Positions 36,137 through 43,744 of a stretch of DNA of 64,000 bases are shown here, in pieces. A program made the translations under genes and the position numbers. Every line of letters begins with the position of its first letter. The stretch's first letter is position 1. Source of the DNA: Flavobacterium sp. GT3R68. Lineage in GTDB: Bacteria > Bacteroidota > Bacteroidia > Flavobacteriales > Flavobacteriaceae. Where the stretch lies: contig NZ_VJZK01000004.1 of assembly GCF_007109225.1 (NCBI RefSeq), forward strand, positions 62,001 through 126,000. The letters are read 5' to 3'. The notes beneath the pieces are model-generated. The model was not told where the DNA came from. It made no database searches and saw nothing but the letters and a program-made list of their open reading frames with translations.

Positions 36137-37897
36137 TTAACTTAATTCTTTTTCCGAAAGTTGTTTTAAATAAAGTTCTTTATAATACCCATCTTCGGTT
36201 ACCAATTGATTATGAGAACCTTGTTGTATAATTCTTCCTTGATCCAGAATGATGATTTTATCGGCATTTTTAGCTGAGGAGACCCTGTGGGTGACTATAA
36301 TGGTGGTTTTGTTTTTACAGAATTCCAATAAATTATTTAAAATGGCTTCTTCGGTTTCCGTATCGACCGCGGACAGGCAATCATCTAAAAGTAGAATTTC
36401 CGGGTCTTTGATAATCGCCCGAGCAATCGAAACACGTTGCTTCTGACCACCCGAAAGCGTAATACCACGTTCGCCCAGAACGGTTTCGTATTGTTTGTTA
36501 AAATGGATGATATTATCGTGAACGACGGCTTTTTTGGCTGCTTCAATCACTTCTTCTTCGGTGGCGTTTTCTTTCCCAAATCTGATGTTGTTTTTTATGG
36601 AATCCGAGAATAGGAATGCATCCTGCGGAACTACACCGATGCTGTTTCTCAAATCAAATAAGTTCACATCATGAATGTTTTTCCCGTCAATAAGTATTCC
36701 GCCATTCGTGACATCATACAACCGACTGAGTAATGAAATAATAGTAGATTTTCCAGAACCTATTTTTCCTAAAATGGCTAAAGTCTGGCCTTTGATTACG
36801 GTAAATGAAATATCCTTTAAGGCCTCGATATTAGTATCCTGATAGGTAAAATTCACATTTTTGAATTCAATTGATCCATTAATGATGGTGTGCTCCTTTG
36901 CGGTATTTTTGATTTCCGGTTCAATTTTAAGGAACTCGTTAATACGTTTTTGGGAGGCTTCCGCTTCCTGAACCATCGATGAAACCCAGCCCAGTGAGGC
37001 AACTGGCCATGTAAGCATGTTAACATAGAGGATGAACTCGGCAATCGTCCCGATACTGGTTATTGTTCCGTCGATATACATCATTCCTCCAAAATAAATC
37101 ACAACTAAGTTGCTCACTCCAATCAGGGCAAGCATTAACGGGCCGAATAACGACTGTACTTTAGCAAGGCTCATGCTTTTTACCTTACTTTCAATGGATA
37201 AATTGACCAGGTTGTTTTGTTGTTGGCTTTCAAGTGAATAGGCTTTGATTACCCTGATTCCTGAAAAGACTTCTTGTGTAAAGCTCGAAACTTTAGATAA
37301 ATATTGCTGAAAAACGGTACTTCGTTTATTAATTTCGGTGCTCAATTTAAAAATGACAAAAGAGAGAAGGGGCAAAGGCAGTAATGTATAAAATGTCAAT
37401 TTCGGTGATACATTCCACATAAAGATGATTACCACAATAAAACGAATTATAGTCATAATGGAGTACATCACCGCCGGGCCAACATACATGCGGACTTTAC
37501 CAACATCTTCACTGATACGGTTCATAAGATCGCCGGTGCGGTTCTTTTTATAAAAACTTTGCGTAAGGACTTCGTATTGGCGGAAAACTTCATTTTTCAA
37601 ATCGAATTCAATATGACGAGACATTACAATTAATGACTGTCTTGTCCAAAAAGTAAGAAAACCCGAAATCAACGTCGTGGCAATAATCAACAAGATGTTG
37701 TGTATCAAATCATTGCGAACCATTGAAATGTCGGCAGAGCCACTTTTAAAATAGATTTCAATAGCAGTAAATGACTTATTTATCAGCTTTGGAGTAAACA
37801 AAGAGAAGATTTGTGCAATTATTGTGATGAAAATACCTATCAGGAAACTGTATTTGTATTTTATGAAATATTTATTTAAATATTGTAATTCTTTCAT
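36137..37897 (-). CDS. ABC exporter, fused permease and ATPase
   Basis: 586 residues of the type IV (MsbA/Mdl-like) half-transporter class. Six membrane helices occupy residues 1-310. The ATPase domain has Walker A GKIGSGKST, signature TLSGGQKQRVS, Walker B EILLLDDCLSAVD and the His switch in ITHRVSS. As a half-transporter it should homodimerise or pair with another half, but no second half lies next to it. Substrate could be a lipid, peptide or drug; the sequence does not tell. It is followed by about 60 nt before the PUR-like gene on the same strand. Confidence 0.92.
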   Translation of the reverse strand: MKELQYLNKYFIKYKYSFLIGIFITIIAQIFSLFTPKLINKSFTAIEIYFKSGSADISMVRNDLIHNILLIIATTLISGFLTFWTRQSLIVMSRHIEFDLKNEVFRQYEVLTQSFYKKNRTGDLMNRISEDVGKVRMYVGPAVMYSIMTIIRFIVVIIFMWNVSPKLTFYTLLPLPLLSFVIFKLSTEINKRSTVFQQYLSKVSSFTQEVFSGIRVIKAYSLESQQQNNLVNLSIESKVKSMSLAKVQSLFGPLMLALIGVSNLVVIYFGGMMYIDGTITSIGTIAEFILYVNMLTWPVASLGWVSSMVQEAEASQKRINEFLKIEPEIKNTAKEHTIINGSIEFKNVNFTYQDTNIEALKDISFTVIKGQTLAILGKIGSGKSTIISLLSRLYDVTNGGILIDGKNIHDVNLFDLRNSIGVVPQDAFLFSDSIKNNIRFGKENATEEEVIEAAKKAVVHDNIIHFNKQYETVLGERGITLSGGQKQRVSIARAIIKDPEILLLDDCLSAVDTETEEAILNNLLEFCKNKTTIIVTHRVSSAKNADKIIILDQGRIIQQGSHNQLVTEDGYYKELYLKQLSEKELS

Positions 37898-38099
37898 ATT
37901 ATTATGATAGTTGGTATTTAAATTATAATTAATATGTTAATTTATTTAAAAATATGTTTTTAATGAATATTCGATTATCTCCAATTTTATTAACAATTCA
38001 ATAATTTGAGGTAAAAAAAACGTGATGATTTGATTTAAATCATAAATTTGCATTGTCTTTTTGATAAAGTCGCAAATCAAATATTTAAAATTATAAATT

Positions 38100-39206
38100 A
38101 TGACTACAGAAATCATCAATGCAAAAGAACTTCATAAAGTTGACCCGGTTTTTGGTCAATTATCTTTTGATAATCATGAACAAATCGTTTTTTGCAATGA
38201 CAAAGATACTGGTTTAAAAGCAATAATAGGGATTCATAACACAACTTTAGGACCTGCTTTAGGTGGTACAAGAATGTGGAAATATGCTAACGAATGGGAA
38301 GCATTGAATGACGTTTTAAGACTTTCTCGCGGAATGACATATAAATCTGCTATCACAGGATTAAACCTTGGTGGGGGAAAAGCGGTTATCATCGGGGATT
38401 CTAAAACTGACAAAACTCCAGAAATGATTACTAAATTTGGAGAATATGTTAATTCGCTTAGCGGAAGATATATCACTGCTGAAGATGTAGGAACCACTAC
38501 TGCTGACATGGATTTAATCCGTCAGGTAACCAAACATGTTACAGGAATTTCTGAAAGCATCGGCGGATCCGGAAATCCTTCTCCTGTTACTGCTTATGGA
38601 GTTTATATGGGAATGAAAGCTGCTGCGAAATATAAATTCGGAACAGATAATTTAGCCGGTAAAAAAGTATTGGTTCAGGGAATTGGTCACGTAGGGGAAA
38701 CTTTAGTGGAATATTTAGTGAAAGAAGGTGCTCTTGTTCAGATTGCCGATATCAATCAGGCACGATTGGAAGAAGTTGGAGCTAAATATGGTGCTTCTAT
38801 TTTTACAGGTGAAGATTTATATACTGCGGATGTGGATATTTATTCTCCATGTGCGCTCGGAGCTACTATTAATGATGATACAGTAAATAAAATTCGAGCT
38901 AAAGTTATCGCCGGAGCGGCAAATAACCAATTGGCAAACGATATAATTCACGGTCAGATTTTGAAAGAAAGAGGTATTGCTTATGCGCCGGATTTCTTGA
39001 TTAATGCTGGTGGAATTATAAATGTTTATGCAGAGATTGTAGGTTATGACAGTGCGGAGGCAATGAAAAGAACCGAAAATATCTACAACACGACATTAGA
39101 AATTTTCAACTTTGCCGATACTAATAAAATCACTACTCAGCAGGCAGCAATGTCAGTTGCTCAGAGCAGAATCGATCAAAGAAAAAAAGAAAACGCGGCC
39201 AAATAA
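38100..39206 (+). CDS. Leucine/phenylalanine/valine-type dehydrogenase
   Basis: Oxidative deamination of a branched-chain or aromatic amino acid with NAD. The 368 residues contain the substrate domain with catalytic Lys in GGKAVI, the ALGGTRMW segment and the Rossmann nucleotide motif VQGIGHVGETL near residue 205, then AGAANNQL. The fold is that of the Glu/Leu/Phe/Val dehydrogenase superfamily; length favours the Leu/Val type. A TAAATTTG box at 38043-38050 lies about 50 nt before the start. The downstream 190 nt hold the nusB leader and a stretch of unusual repeats near 39250. Confidence 0.92.
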   Translation: MTTEIINAKELHKVDPVFGQLSFDNHEQIVFCNDKDTGLKAIIGIHNTTLGPALGGTRMWKYANEWEALNDVLRLSRGMTYKSAITGLNLGGGKAVIIGDSKTDKTPEMITKFGEYVNSLSGRYITAEDVGTTTADMDLIRQVTKHVTGISESIGGSGNPSPVTAYGVYMGMKAAAKYKFGTDNLAGKKVLVQGIGHVGETLVEYLVKEGALVQIADINQARLEEVGAKYGASIFTGEDLYTADVDIYSPCALGATINDDTVNKIRAKVIAGAANNQLANDIIHGQILKERGIAYAPDFLINAGGIINVYAEIVGYDSAEAMKRTENIYNTTLEIFNFADTNKITTQQAAMSVAQSRIDQRKKENAAK

Positions 39207-39315
39207 GGAGCATTTTCTTCCGAAAAATTATTTAAATTTCGTTATCAGACCCGAGCTATAGCTATAGCGAGCAGGCCAAGCGAACCCACTTTTATTTCAT
39301 CAGAAGGGACATTTT

Positions 39316-39348
39316 TTGATGTGGGTTTCAATATTATTACTATTTTTG
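39316..39348 (+). promoter_or_regulatory. Putative nusB promoter
   Basis: TTG at 39316-39318, a 22-nt spacer and TATTTTTG at 39341-39348. Predicted transcription starts about 6 nt later, inside the left arm of the hairpin at 39350. Confidence 0.45.
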
Positions 39349-39349
39349 C

Positions 39350-39383
39350 AGAGCGAAAGATTTTCTTTCGCTCTCTTAATTTT
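39350..39383 (+). terminator. Strong hairpin upstream of nusB
   Basis: An 11-bp perfect stem AGAGCGAAAGA/TCTTTCGCTCT with a 3-nt loop, then CTTAATTTTT. It is either the terminator of the dehydrogenase transcript or part of the nusB leader, 16 nt before the GTG start. Confidence 0.7.
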
Positions 39384-39399
39384 TAAAAGTTCTTACAAG

Positions 39400-40344
39400 G
39401 TGTTAAACAGAAGACATATACGTGTTAAAGTAATGCAATCGATCTACGCGATGCATCAAAATGGATCTGATAGTTTGGAAAAAGAAGAAAAATTCCTGCT
39501 TTACAGTATCGATAATATATTAGATTTATACCTTATCATGCTTTCTTCGCTAATCGAAATCAGTAAAAAAGAAGAAGTATATATTGAGAAATCAAGCCAG
39601 AAACATCTTGCAACTGCAGAAGAACGCAATCCCAACAAAAAGTTTGTCAACAACAGTATTTTCAAGCTTCTTACTGAAAATAATTCGTTAAGCATTGCTT
39701 TGGAAAACCGGAAAATTAATAACTGGTCATTGAATGATGATTATATTTTAATTCTTTTGGATGAAATCAAAAAAAGCGAATTGTATGAGAATTACATGAG
39801 TAACTCGACCAACGCTTTTGCGGAAGATCAACAATTTGTTGTCGATATCTTCATGGAAGTGATTGCGCCTAATGAAAAACTGTATGAATATTTAGAAGAC
39901 AACAAGCTTACGTGGGTTGATGATATTCCGGTAGTAAATACCCAAATCGTCAAGCAGTTGAAGCAATTGAAATCGGCTAATGATGAGTCTTTCAAAGTGC
40001 CGAAATTATACAAAGACCAGGAAGACAAAGAATTCGTGTCGAATCTGTTCCGAAAAACCGTTTTGAATGAAACGGAATTGGCCAAAGAATATATCGATAA
40101 AACACCGAATTGGGACACGGAACGTATTGCCGAAATAGATACCATCATTTTAAAGATGGCTATTTGCGAATTTTTGAAATTCCCATCCATTCCCGTAAAA
40201 GTCACCATCAATGAATATTTAGAACTTGCGAAAGAATATTCTACTCCAAAAAGTAGTATTTTTATCAACGGAATTCTGGATAATCTTGTGAAGGAATTTG
40301 AGATCAATAAAAAATTAAATAAGACCGGAAGAGGTTTAATGTAG
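39400..40344 (+). CDS. nusB: Transcription antitermination factor NusB
   Basis: Binds boxA RNA with NusE in antitermination and rRNA maturation. The start is set at GTG 39400, giving a protein that begins VLNRRHIRVKVMQSIYA, the usual flavobacterial NusB start. The longer frame from 39316 contains the promoter and the hairpin. The 314 residues are much longer than the E. coli protein (139). The last 140 residues hold the NusB fold (AKEYIDKTPNWDTERIAEIDTIILKMAICEFL), and the first 170 form an extra helical region common in Bacteroidota. First gene of nusB-DUF1573-yajC. Confidence 0.9.
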   Translation: MLNRRHIRVKVMQSIYAMHQNGSDSLEKEEKFLLYSIDNILDLYLIMLSSLIEISKKEEVYIEKSSQKHLATAEERNPNKKFVNNSIFKLLTENNSLSIALENRKINNWSLNDDYILILLDEIKKSELYENYMSNSTNAFAEDQQFVVDIFMEVIAPNEKLYEYLEDNKLTWVDDIPVVNTQIVKQLKQLKSANDESFKVPKLYKDQEDKEFVSNLFRKTVLNETELAKEYIDKTPNWDTERIAEIDTIILKMAICEFLKFPSIPVKVTINEYLELAKEYSTPKSSIFINGILDNLVKEFEINKKLNKTGRGLM

Positions 40345-40363
40345 AACTTAAATTTATACAATT

Positions 40364-40858
40364 ATGATTAAAAAAGTTGTTTGTTTATTAGTTATTGCAT
40401 CATTAGTATTGACTGTTTCATGTCAAAAAAAGGAACAGAGTAAAGAAGAGCAGGATAAAATCATGAATCCGACGCCTCAGAAAATGGATTCGACTGAAAA
40501 TTATGAGCCTACCAGAAAAGTAGCTGCGGTTGACGGGAAATATCCGGTAATGACATTTGATAAAACGGAGCATGATTTCGGAATGATTAATAGTGGTGAT
40601 AAAGTTGAGTATTCATTCAATTTTAAAAACACAGGTGAAGCGGATTTGATTATCACCAGAGCCGTAGGTTCTTGTGGTTGTACAATTCCGGAATATCCAA
40701 AAGAAGCTATTAAACCAGGGGAGTCAGCTAAAATGAAAGTTTCTTTCAATTCTGCGGGTAAACACGGACAGCAACAAAAAACCGTTACCATTATTACCAA
40801 TACCGAAAAAGGAACCGAATCATTGACAATTAAAGCATCAATAAACGAAAAAAAATAA
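40364..40858 (+). CDS. DUF1573 lipoprotein
   Basis: 164 residues with a lipoprotein signal (MIKKVVCLLVIASLVLTVSC, lipobox LTVSC), so membrane-anchored. The mature part is one immunoglobulin-like DUF1573 domain: KTEHDFGMINSGDKVEYSFNFKNTG, then AVGSCGCTIPEYPKE with two cysteines, and KMKVSFNSAGKHGQQQKTVTI. Function is unknown; the family is abundant in Bacteroidota. It lies 20 nt after nusB and 22 nt before yajC, in one operon, so it may be linked to export or envelope assembly. Confidence 0.9.
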   Translation: MIKKVVCLLVIASLVLTVSCQKKEQSKEEQDKIMNPTPQKMDSTENYEPTRKVAAVDGKYPVMTFDKTEHDFGMINSGDKVEYSFNFKNTGEADLIITRAVGSCGCTIPEYPKEAIKPGESAKMKVSFNSAGKHGQQQKTVTIITNTEKGTESLTIKASINEKK

Positions 40859-40879
40859 ATTTTAGACAAGAAGACAATT

Positions 40880-41152
40880 ATGGAACAATTACAGCAGTTT
40901 GCCCCTTTTATTTTAATGTTTGTGGTGATTTATTTTTTTATGATCAAACCGCAACAAAAACGAGCCAAAAATGAAAAACAATTCGAAAGTGAGCTTAAAG
41001 TAGGGGATAAAATCGTTACTAAAAGCGGGATTCACGGTAAAATTTCCGAATTAGCAGAAACGACAATTGTTATCGAAACAATGTCAGGTAAATTAAAAAT
41101 GGAGCGTTCTTCAATTTCAATGGAAATGAGCGCTGCACCAGCTAAAAAATAA
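40880..41152 (+). CDS. yajC: Preprotein translocase subunit YajC
   Basis: An accessory subunit that associates with SecDF and SecYEG. The 90 residues have a single N-terminal membrane helix (FAPFILMFVVIYFFMI) and then the conserved PQQKRAKNEK, ELKVGDKIVTKSGIHGKI segment. The tail is short and charged. It is the last gene of the nusB operon and is followed by a strong terminator. Co-location with nusB and the DUF1573 lipoprotein is typical of flavobacteria as far as I recall. Confidence 0.95.
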   Translation: MEQLQQFAPFILMFVVIYFFMIKPQQKRAKNEKQFESELKVGDKIVTKSGIHGKISELAETTIVIETMSGKLKMERSSISMEMSAAPAKK

Positions 41153-41167
41153 GTATTTGATACATAA

Positions 41168-41198
41168 AAAAAGTCCCGAAATTTTCGGGACTTTTTTT
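41168..41198. terminator. Bidirectional terminator
   Basis: A 13-bp stem AAAAAGTCCCGAA/TTCGGGACTTTTT with a short AATT-type loop and a T run. It overlaps the end of the converging YdeI-like gene by one base. Confidence 0.9.
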
Positions 41199-41824
41199 TA
41201 TCTGTATTTGTCATTCAAACCAATATTATCAAGAATCAATGGTTTGAGTTTTTCTATTCGTGCTAACTTGGTTTCTTCGCGTTTGGCACTTTCAATGTGC
41301 TCTAAAAATTCCCGCTGTTTGTATAGGGAAAATTTATGAAATGCCTCCGACAAGGCTTTATCTATATCCAATTCCTTTTGAAAAAGTTCCGAAACAATTT
41401 CTTCTTTTTTTGTCGGTTTAATTATTTTACCGGCTTTTTCATTTTCTATGGCTTCTTTAATATATGATAAAATTAAAGGCTCATTAATTTCCTCTTTGGA
41501 ATAAAAACGCCATTGCCGCAATGATTTGGTAATCCCTTCCTGGGCAGTAACCAGTACGTTCTGTTCGTCTTTCAGGAAAACACCATTAAAAAACCAAATT
41601 GTAAAAAAATTTTTGAAACCTCCAACTCCCAAAACATTCTTTCCATGAGCGGTAAAAATAGGTCCGCCCCACTTGACAGTTTCAATGAGTTCTGTTTTAG
41701 CGATTACGGAGTGCAATATGTCGAGCTCTTCAGGCCACAGATTTCCTTTATTCCAATTAGATGGTTTGTCTTTCCCGGATTCCAATTTACTTTGTCTTTT
41801 TAGATTTTTCCTTTTCTTGGGCAA
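41198..41824 (-). CDS. YdeI/OmpD-associated (DUF1801-like) protein
   Basis: 208 residues with the pattern of the YdeI family: LHSVIAKTELIETVKWGGPIFT, GFKNFFTIWFFNG and the C-terminal bacteriocin-protection-like segment with FHKFSLYKQREFLEHIESAKREET. E. coli and Salmonella relatives are linked to polymyxin and peptide resistance through an outer-membrane porin; a similar role here is unproven. The frame starts inside the last 38 nt of pepT, in another frame, and no other ATG is near. The overlap makes translational coupling with pepT likely. Confidence 0.8.
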   Translation of the reverse strand: MPKKRKNLKRQSKLESGKDKPSNWNKGNLWPEELDILHSVIAKTELIETVKWGGPIFTAHGKNVLGVGGFKNFFTIWFFNGVFLKDEQNVLVTAQEGITKSLRQWRFYSKEEINEPLILSYIKEAIENEKAGKIIKPTKKEEIVSELFQKELDIDKALSEAFHKFSLYKQREFLEHIESAKREETKLARIEKLKPLILDNIGLNDKYR

Positions 41825-43064
41825 AATCAGTTGAAGCAGTTAATTCTGCAATTTTCACAATGACTTCCACTGCTTTTTGCATGCTTTCAGCCGGGATGTA
41901 TTCGTATTTTCCGTGAAAGTTATGTCCTCCTGCAAAAATATTCGGGCACGGCAATCCCATGTACGATAACTGACAGCCATCAGTTCCACCACGAATTGGC
42001 TTAATGATAGGTTTGATACCTAATTCCATCATCGCTTTTTCAGCAATCTCCACGATATGAAACACAGGAGTTACCTTTTCTTTCATATTGTAATACTGAT
42101 CCTTTATTTCTGCAACACAGATATCACCACCAAATTGTTTCTGGAATTTCTTGTTGATTTTTTTAGCGATGCTTTGGATAACTTCCTTACGTTTCTTGAA
42201 TTGTTTTGCGCTGTGGTCACGAATGATAAGTTCCAATACGGTTTCTTCGATTCCACCGTTTAAATGATGCACATGGAAAAAACCTTCATAACCCCTGGTT
42301 TCCTGCGGAATTTCGCCTTTTGGCAATTCATTGATGAAGGTATTGGCAATTAACATCGAATTAATCATTTTTCCTTTGGCATAACCGGGATGAACGCTTT
42401 TTCCTTTGAAAGTAATTTTGGCTCCGGCTGCATTGAAGTTTTCAAATTCCAATTCACCAATCTGACTTCCGTCCATTGTATAAGCCCAGTCCGCTGCAAA
42501 TTTCTTGACATCAAATTTATGTGCGCCTCGCCCGATTTCCTCATCCGGTGTAAACCCAATTCTGATTTTTCCGTGTTTGATATCCGGATTGTTGATCAGA
42601 TATTCCATTGCGGTAACAATTTCGGTTATTCCTGCTTTATCATCTGCACCCAACAATGTTGTCCCGTCCGTTGTAATAATGGTCTGACCTTTGTATTGTA
42701 GTAAATCTTTAAAATAACTTGGTGATAAAACAATATTCTCTTTGGCATTAAGCACGATATCCCCACCATCATAATTAGTTATGATTTGCGGTTTTACATT
42801 GGCACCGGTAAAATCCGGAGTGGTATCAAAATGAGACACAAAACCAATAGTTGGTACATCATGTTTCACATTACTGGGCAAGGTTGCCATGATATAGGCG
42901 TTTGCATCAATGGTAACGTCATTCAGCCCGATAGCTTTTAATTCGTCCACTAATTTGTTGGCTAAATCCCATTGCTTCTCAGTACTGGGAGTGGTGGTAG
43001 AGTTCGGGTCTGATTCCGTATCAATGGTTACATAACTGATGAAACGGTCAATAATATGTTGCAT
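41787..43064 (-). CDS. pepT: Peptidase T (tripeptide aminopeptidase)
   Basis: A zinc-dependent cytosolic exopeptidase that removes the N-terminal residue of tripeptides. The start is set at the ATG giving MQHIIDRFISYVTIDT, the family N-terminus; a longer frame reaching 43100 is not supported. The 425 residues have the M20 metal ligands in SHFDTTPD, GADDKAGITE and PDEEIGRGA, plus TMDGSQIGELE and a C-terminal His in GGHNFHGKYE. The minus-strand box TATATTTG at 43097-43090 lies close upstream. The gene ends with a 38-nt overlap into the YdeI-like gene. Confidence 0.95.
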   Translation of the reverse strand: MQHIIDRFISYVTIDTESDPNSTTTPSTEKQWDLANKLVDELKAIGLNDVTIDANAYIMATLPSNVKHDVPTIGFVSHFDTTPDFTGANVKPQIITNYDGGDIVLNAKENIVLSPSYFKDLLQYKGQTIITTDGTTLLGADDKAGITEIVTAMEYLINNPDIKHGKIRIGFTPDEEIGRGAHKFDVKKFAADWAYTMDGSQIGELEFENFNAAGAKITFKGKSVHPGYAKGKMINSMLIANTFINELPKGEIPQETRGYEGFFHVHHLNGGIEETVLELIIRDHSAKQFKKRKEVIQSIAKKINKKFQKQFGGDICVAEIKDQYYNMKEKVTPVFHIVEIAEKAMMELGIKPIIKPIRGGTDGCQLSYMGLPCPNIFAGGHNFHGKYEYIPAESMQKAVEVIVKIAELTASTDFAQEKEKSKKTK

Positions 43065-43120
43065 AAAAGTGAGTTTTTTTAATGAAACACAAATATACAT
43101 TTTATTTAATAAAACGTAAA

Positions 43121-43157
43121 CTACCCCAGCTAAAACAGAAAGTTTCGGCTAGGGTAG
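43121..43157 (-). terminator. Terminator of the small stress gene
   Basis: CTACCC/GGGTAG with an inner AGC/GCT pair and a loop of about 17 nt; on the minus strand TTTACGTTTT follows. It lies between the 43186-43593 gene and pepT. Confidence 0.7.
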
Positions 43158-43185
43158 CAGTAATGAATGATAAAAAATAGTGACA

Positions 43186-43593
43186 CTATTTATAAAATTG
43201 TTTGACTTTTGCAACAATTTGATTAGGTGTCATACTCGATGCGGTCTGTACGGATTTTAGTTTTCCAGCATCAAATGATTTCTCATCATATATTTTATGC
43301 TCTAATTTTGTTTTGGTTTCAGCCGGTCCAAATACATAAAGTTCATCTGATTCTTTTACATGGGCTATAACGTCCTTAAGGTAGACATTCATCTGATTTT
43401 TTTTTCGTTCGTCAAATGTATGTTCGCTGCTGCCATGGTGACTTCCGGAGAATGTTCCCTTGCTGCCTTCCTTTTCGTGATAGATGTGATTTTCAATATC
43501 AGATTCAATTTCGGTTATTTTTTCTTTACCACCTTCAAGTGTCACAATCAATGCTTTTGAGGTGTCAATCCAGATACCAGTTTGTTTTTTCAT
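43186..43593 (-). CDS. Small eRF1-like protein, paralogue 1
   Basis: 135 residues. The start, KQTGIWIDTSKALIV, and the end, LYVFGPAETKTKLEHKI followed by MTPNQIVAKVKQFY, match the layout of short proteins often labelled translational machinery protein, related to a domain of archaeo-eukaryotic release factors. A His/Ser-rich linker (near residues 48-58) is specific to this copy. A second paralogue lies at 48509-48889 (GIWMDHSTAHLM, FGPSDAKIEL, MTENQEQAFVKEYF). The annotation is by fold pattern; ribosome binding is not shown. A stress role is inferred from its neighbours. Confidence 0.7.
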   Translation of the reverse strand: MKKQTGIWIDTSKALIVTLEGGKEKITEIESDIENHIYHEKEGSKGTFSGSHHGSSEHTFDERKKNQMNVYLKDVIAHVKESDELYVFGPAETKTKLEHKIYDEKSFDAGKLKSVQTASSMTPNQIVAKVKQFYK

Positions 43594-43744
43594 GTGTTGA
43601 ATTTTTATGTTAAAGCAGATTTTTTTCAGTATATAAATTTACAAAAAAAAGGTCGGAAACTGTAACATAGTATCAGTTATATTATGCGTATAAAAAATTT
43701 AAGCAACTGAAAATCAGCGAGTAATATACCAATTGCTAAAACCT

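Noticed and set aside
39316..39399. N-terminal extension of NusB from ATG 39316
   Set aside because: It would include the promoter box and the hairpin; the family N-terminus begins at GTG 39400.
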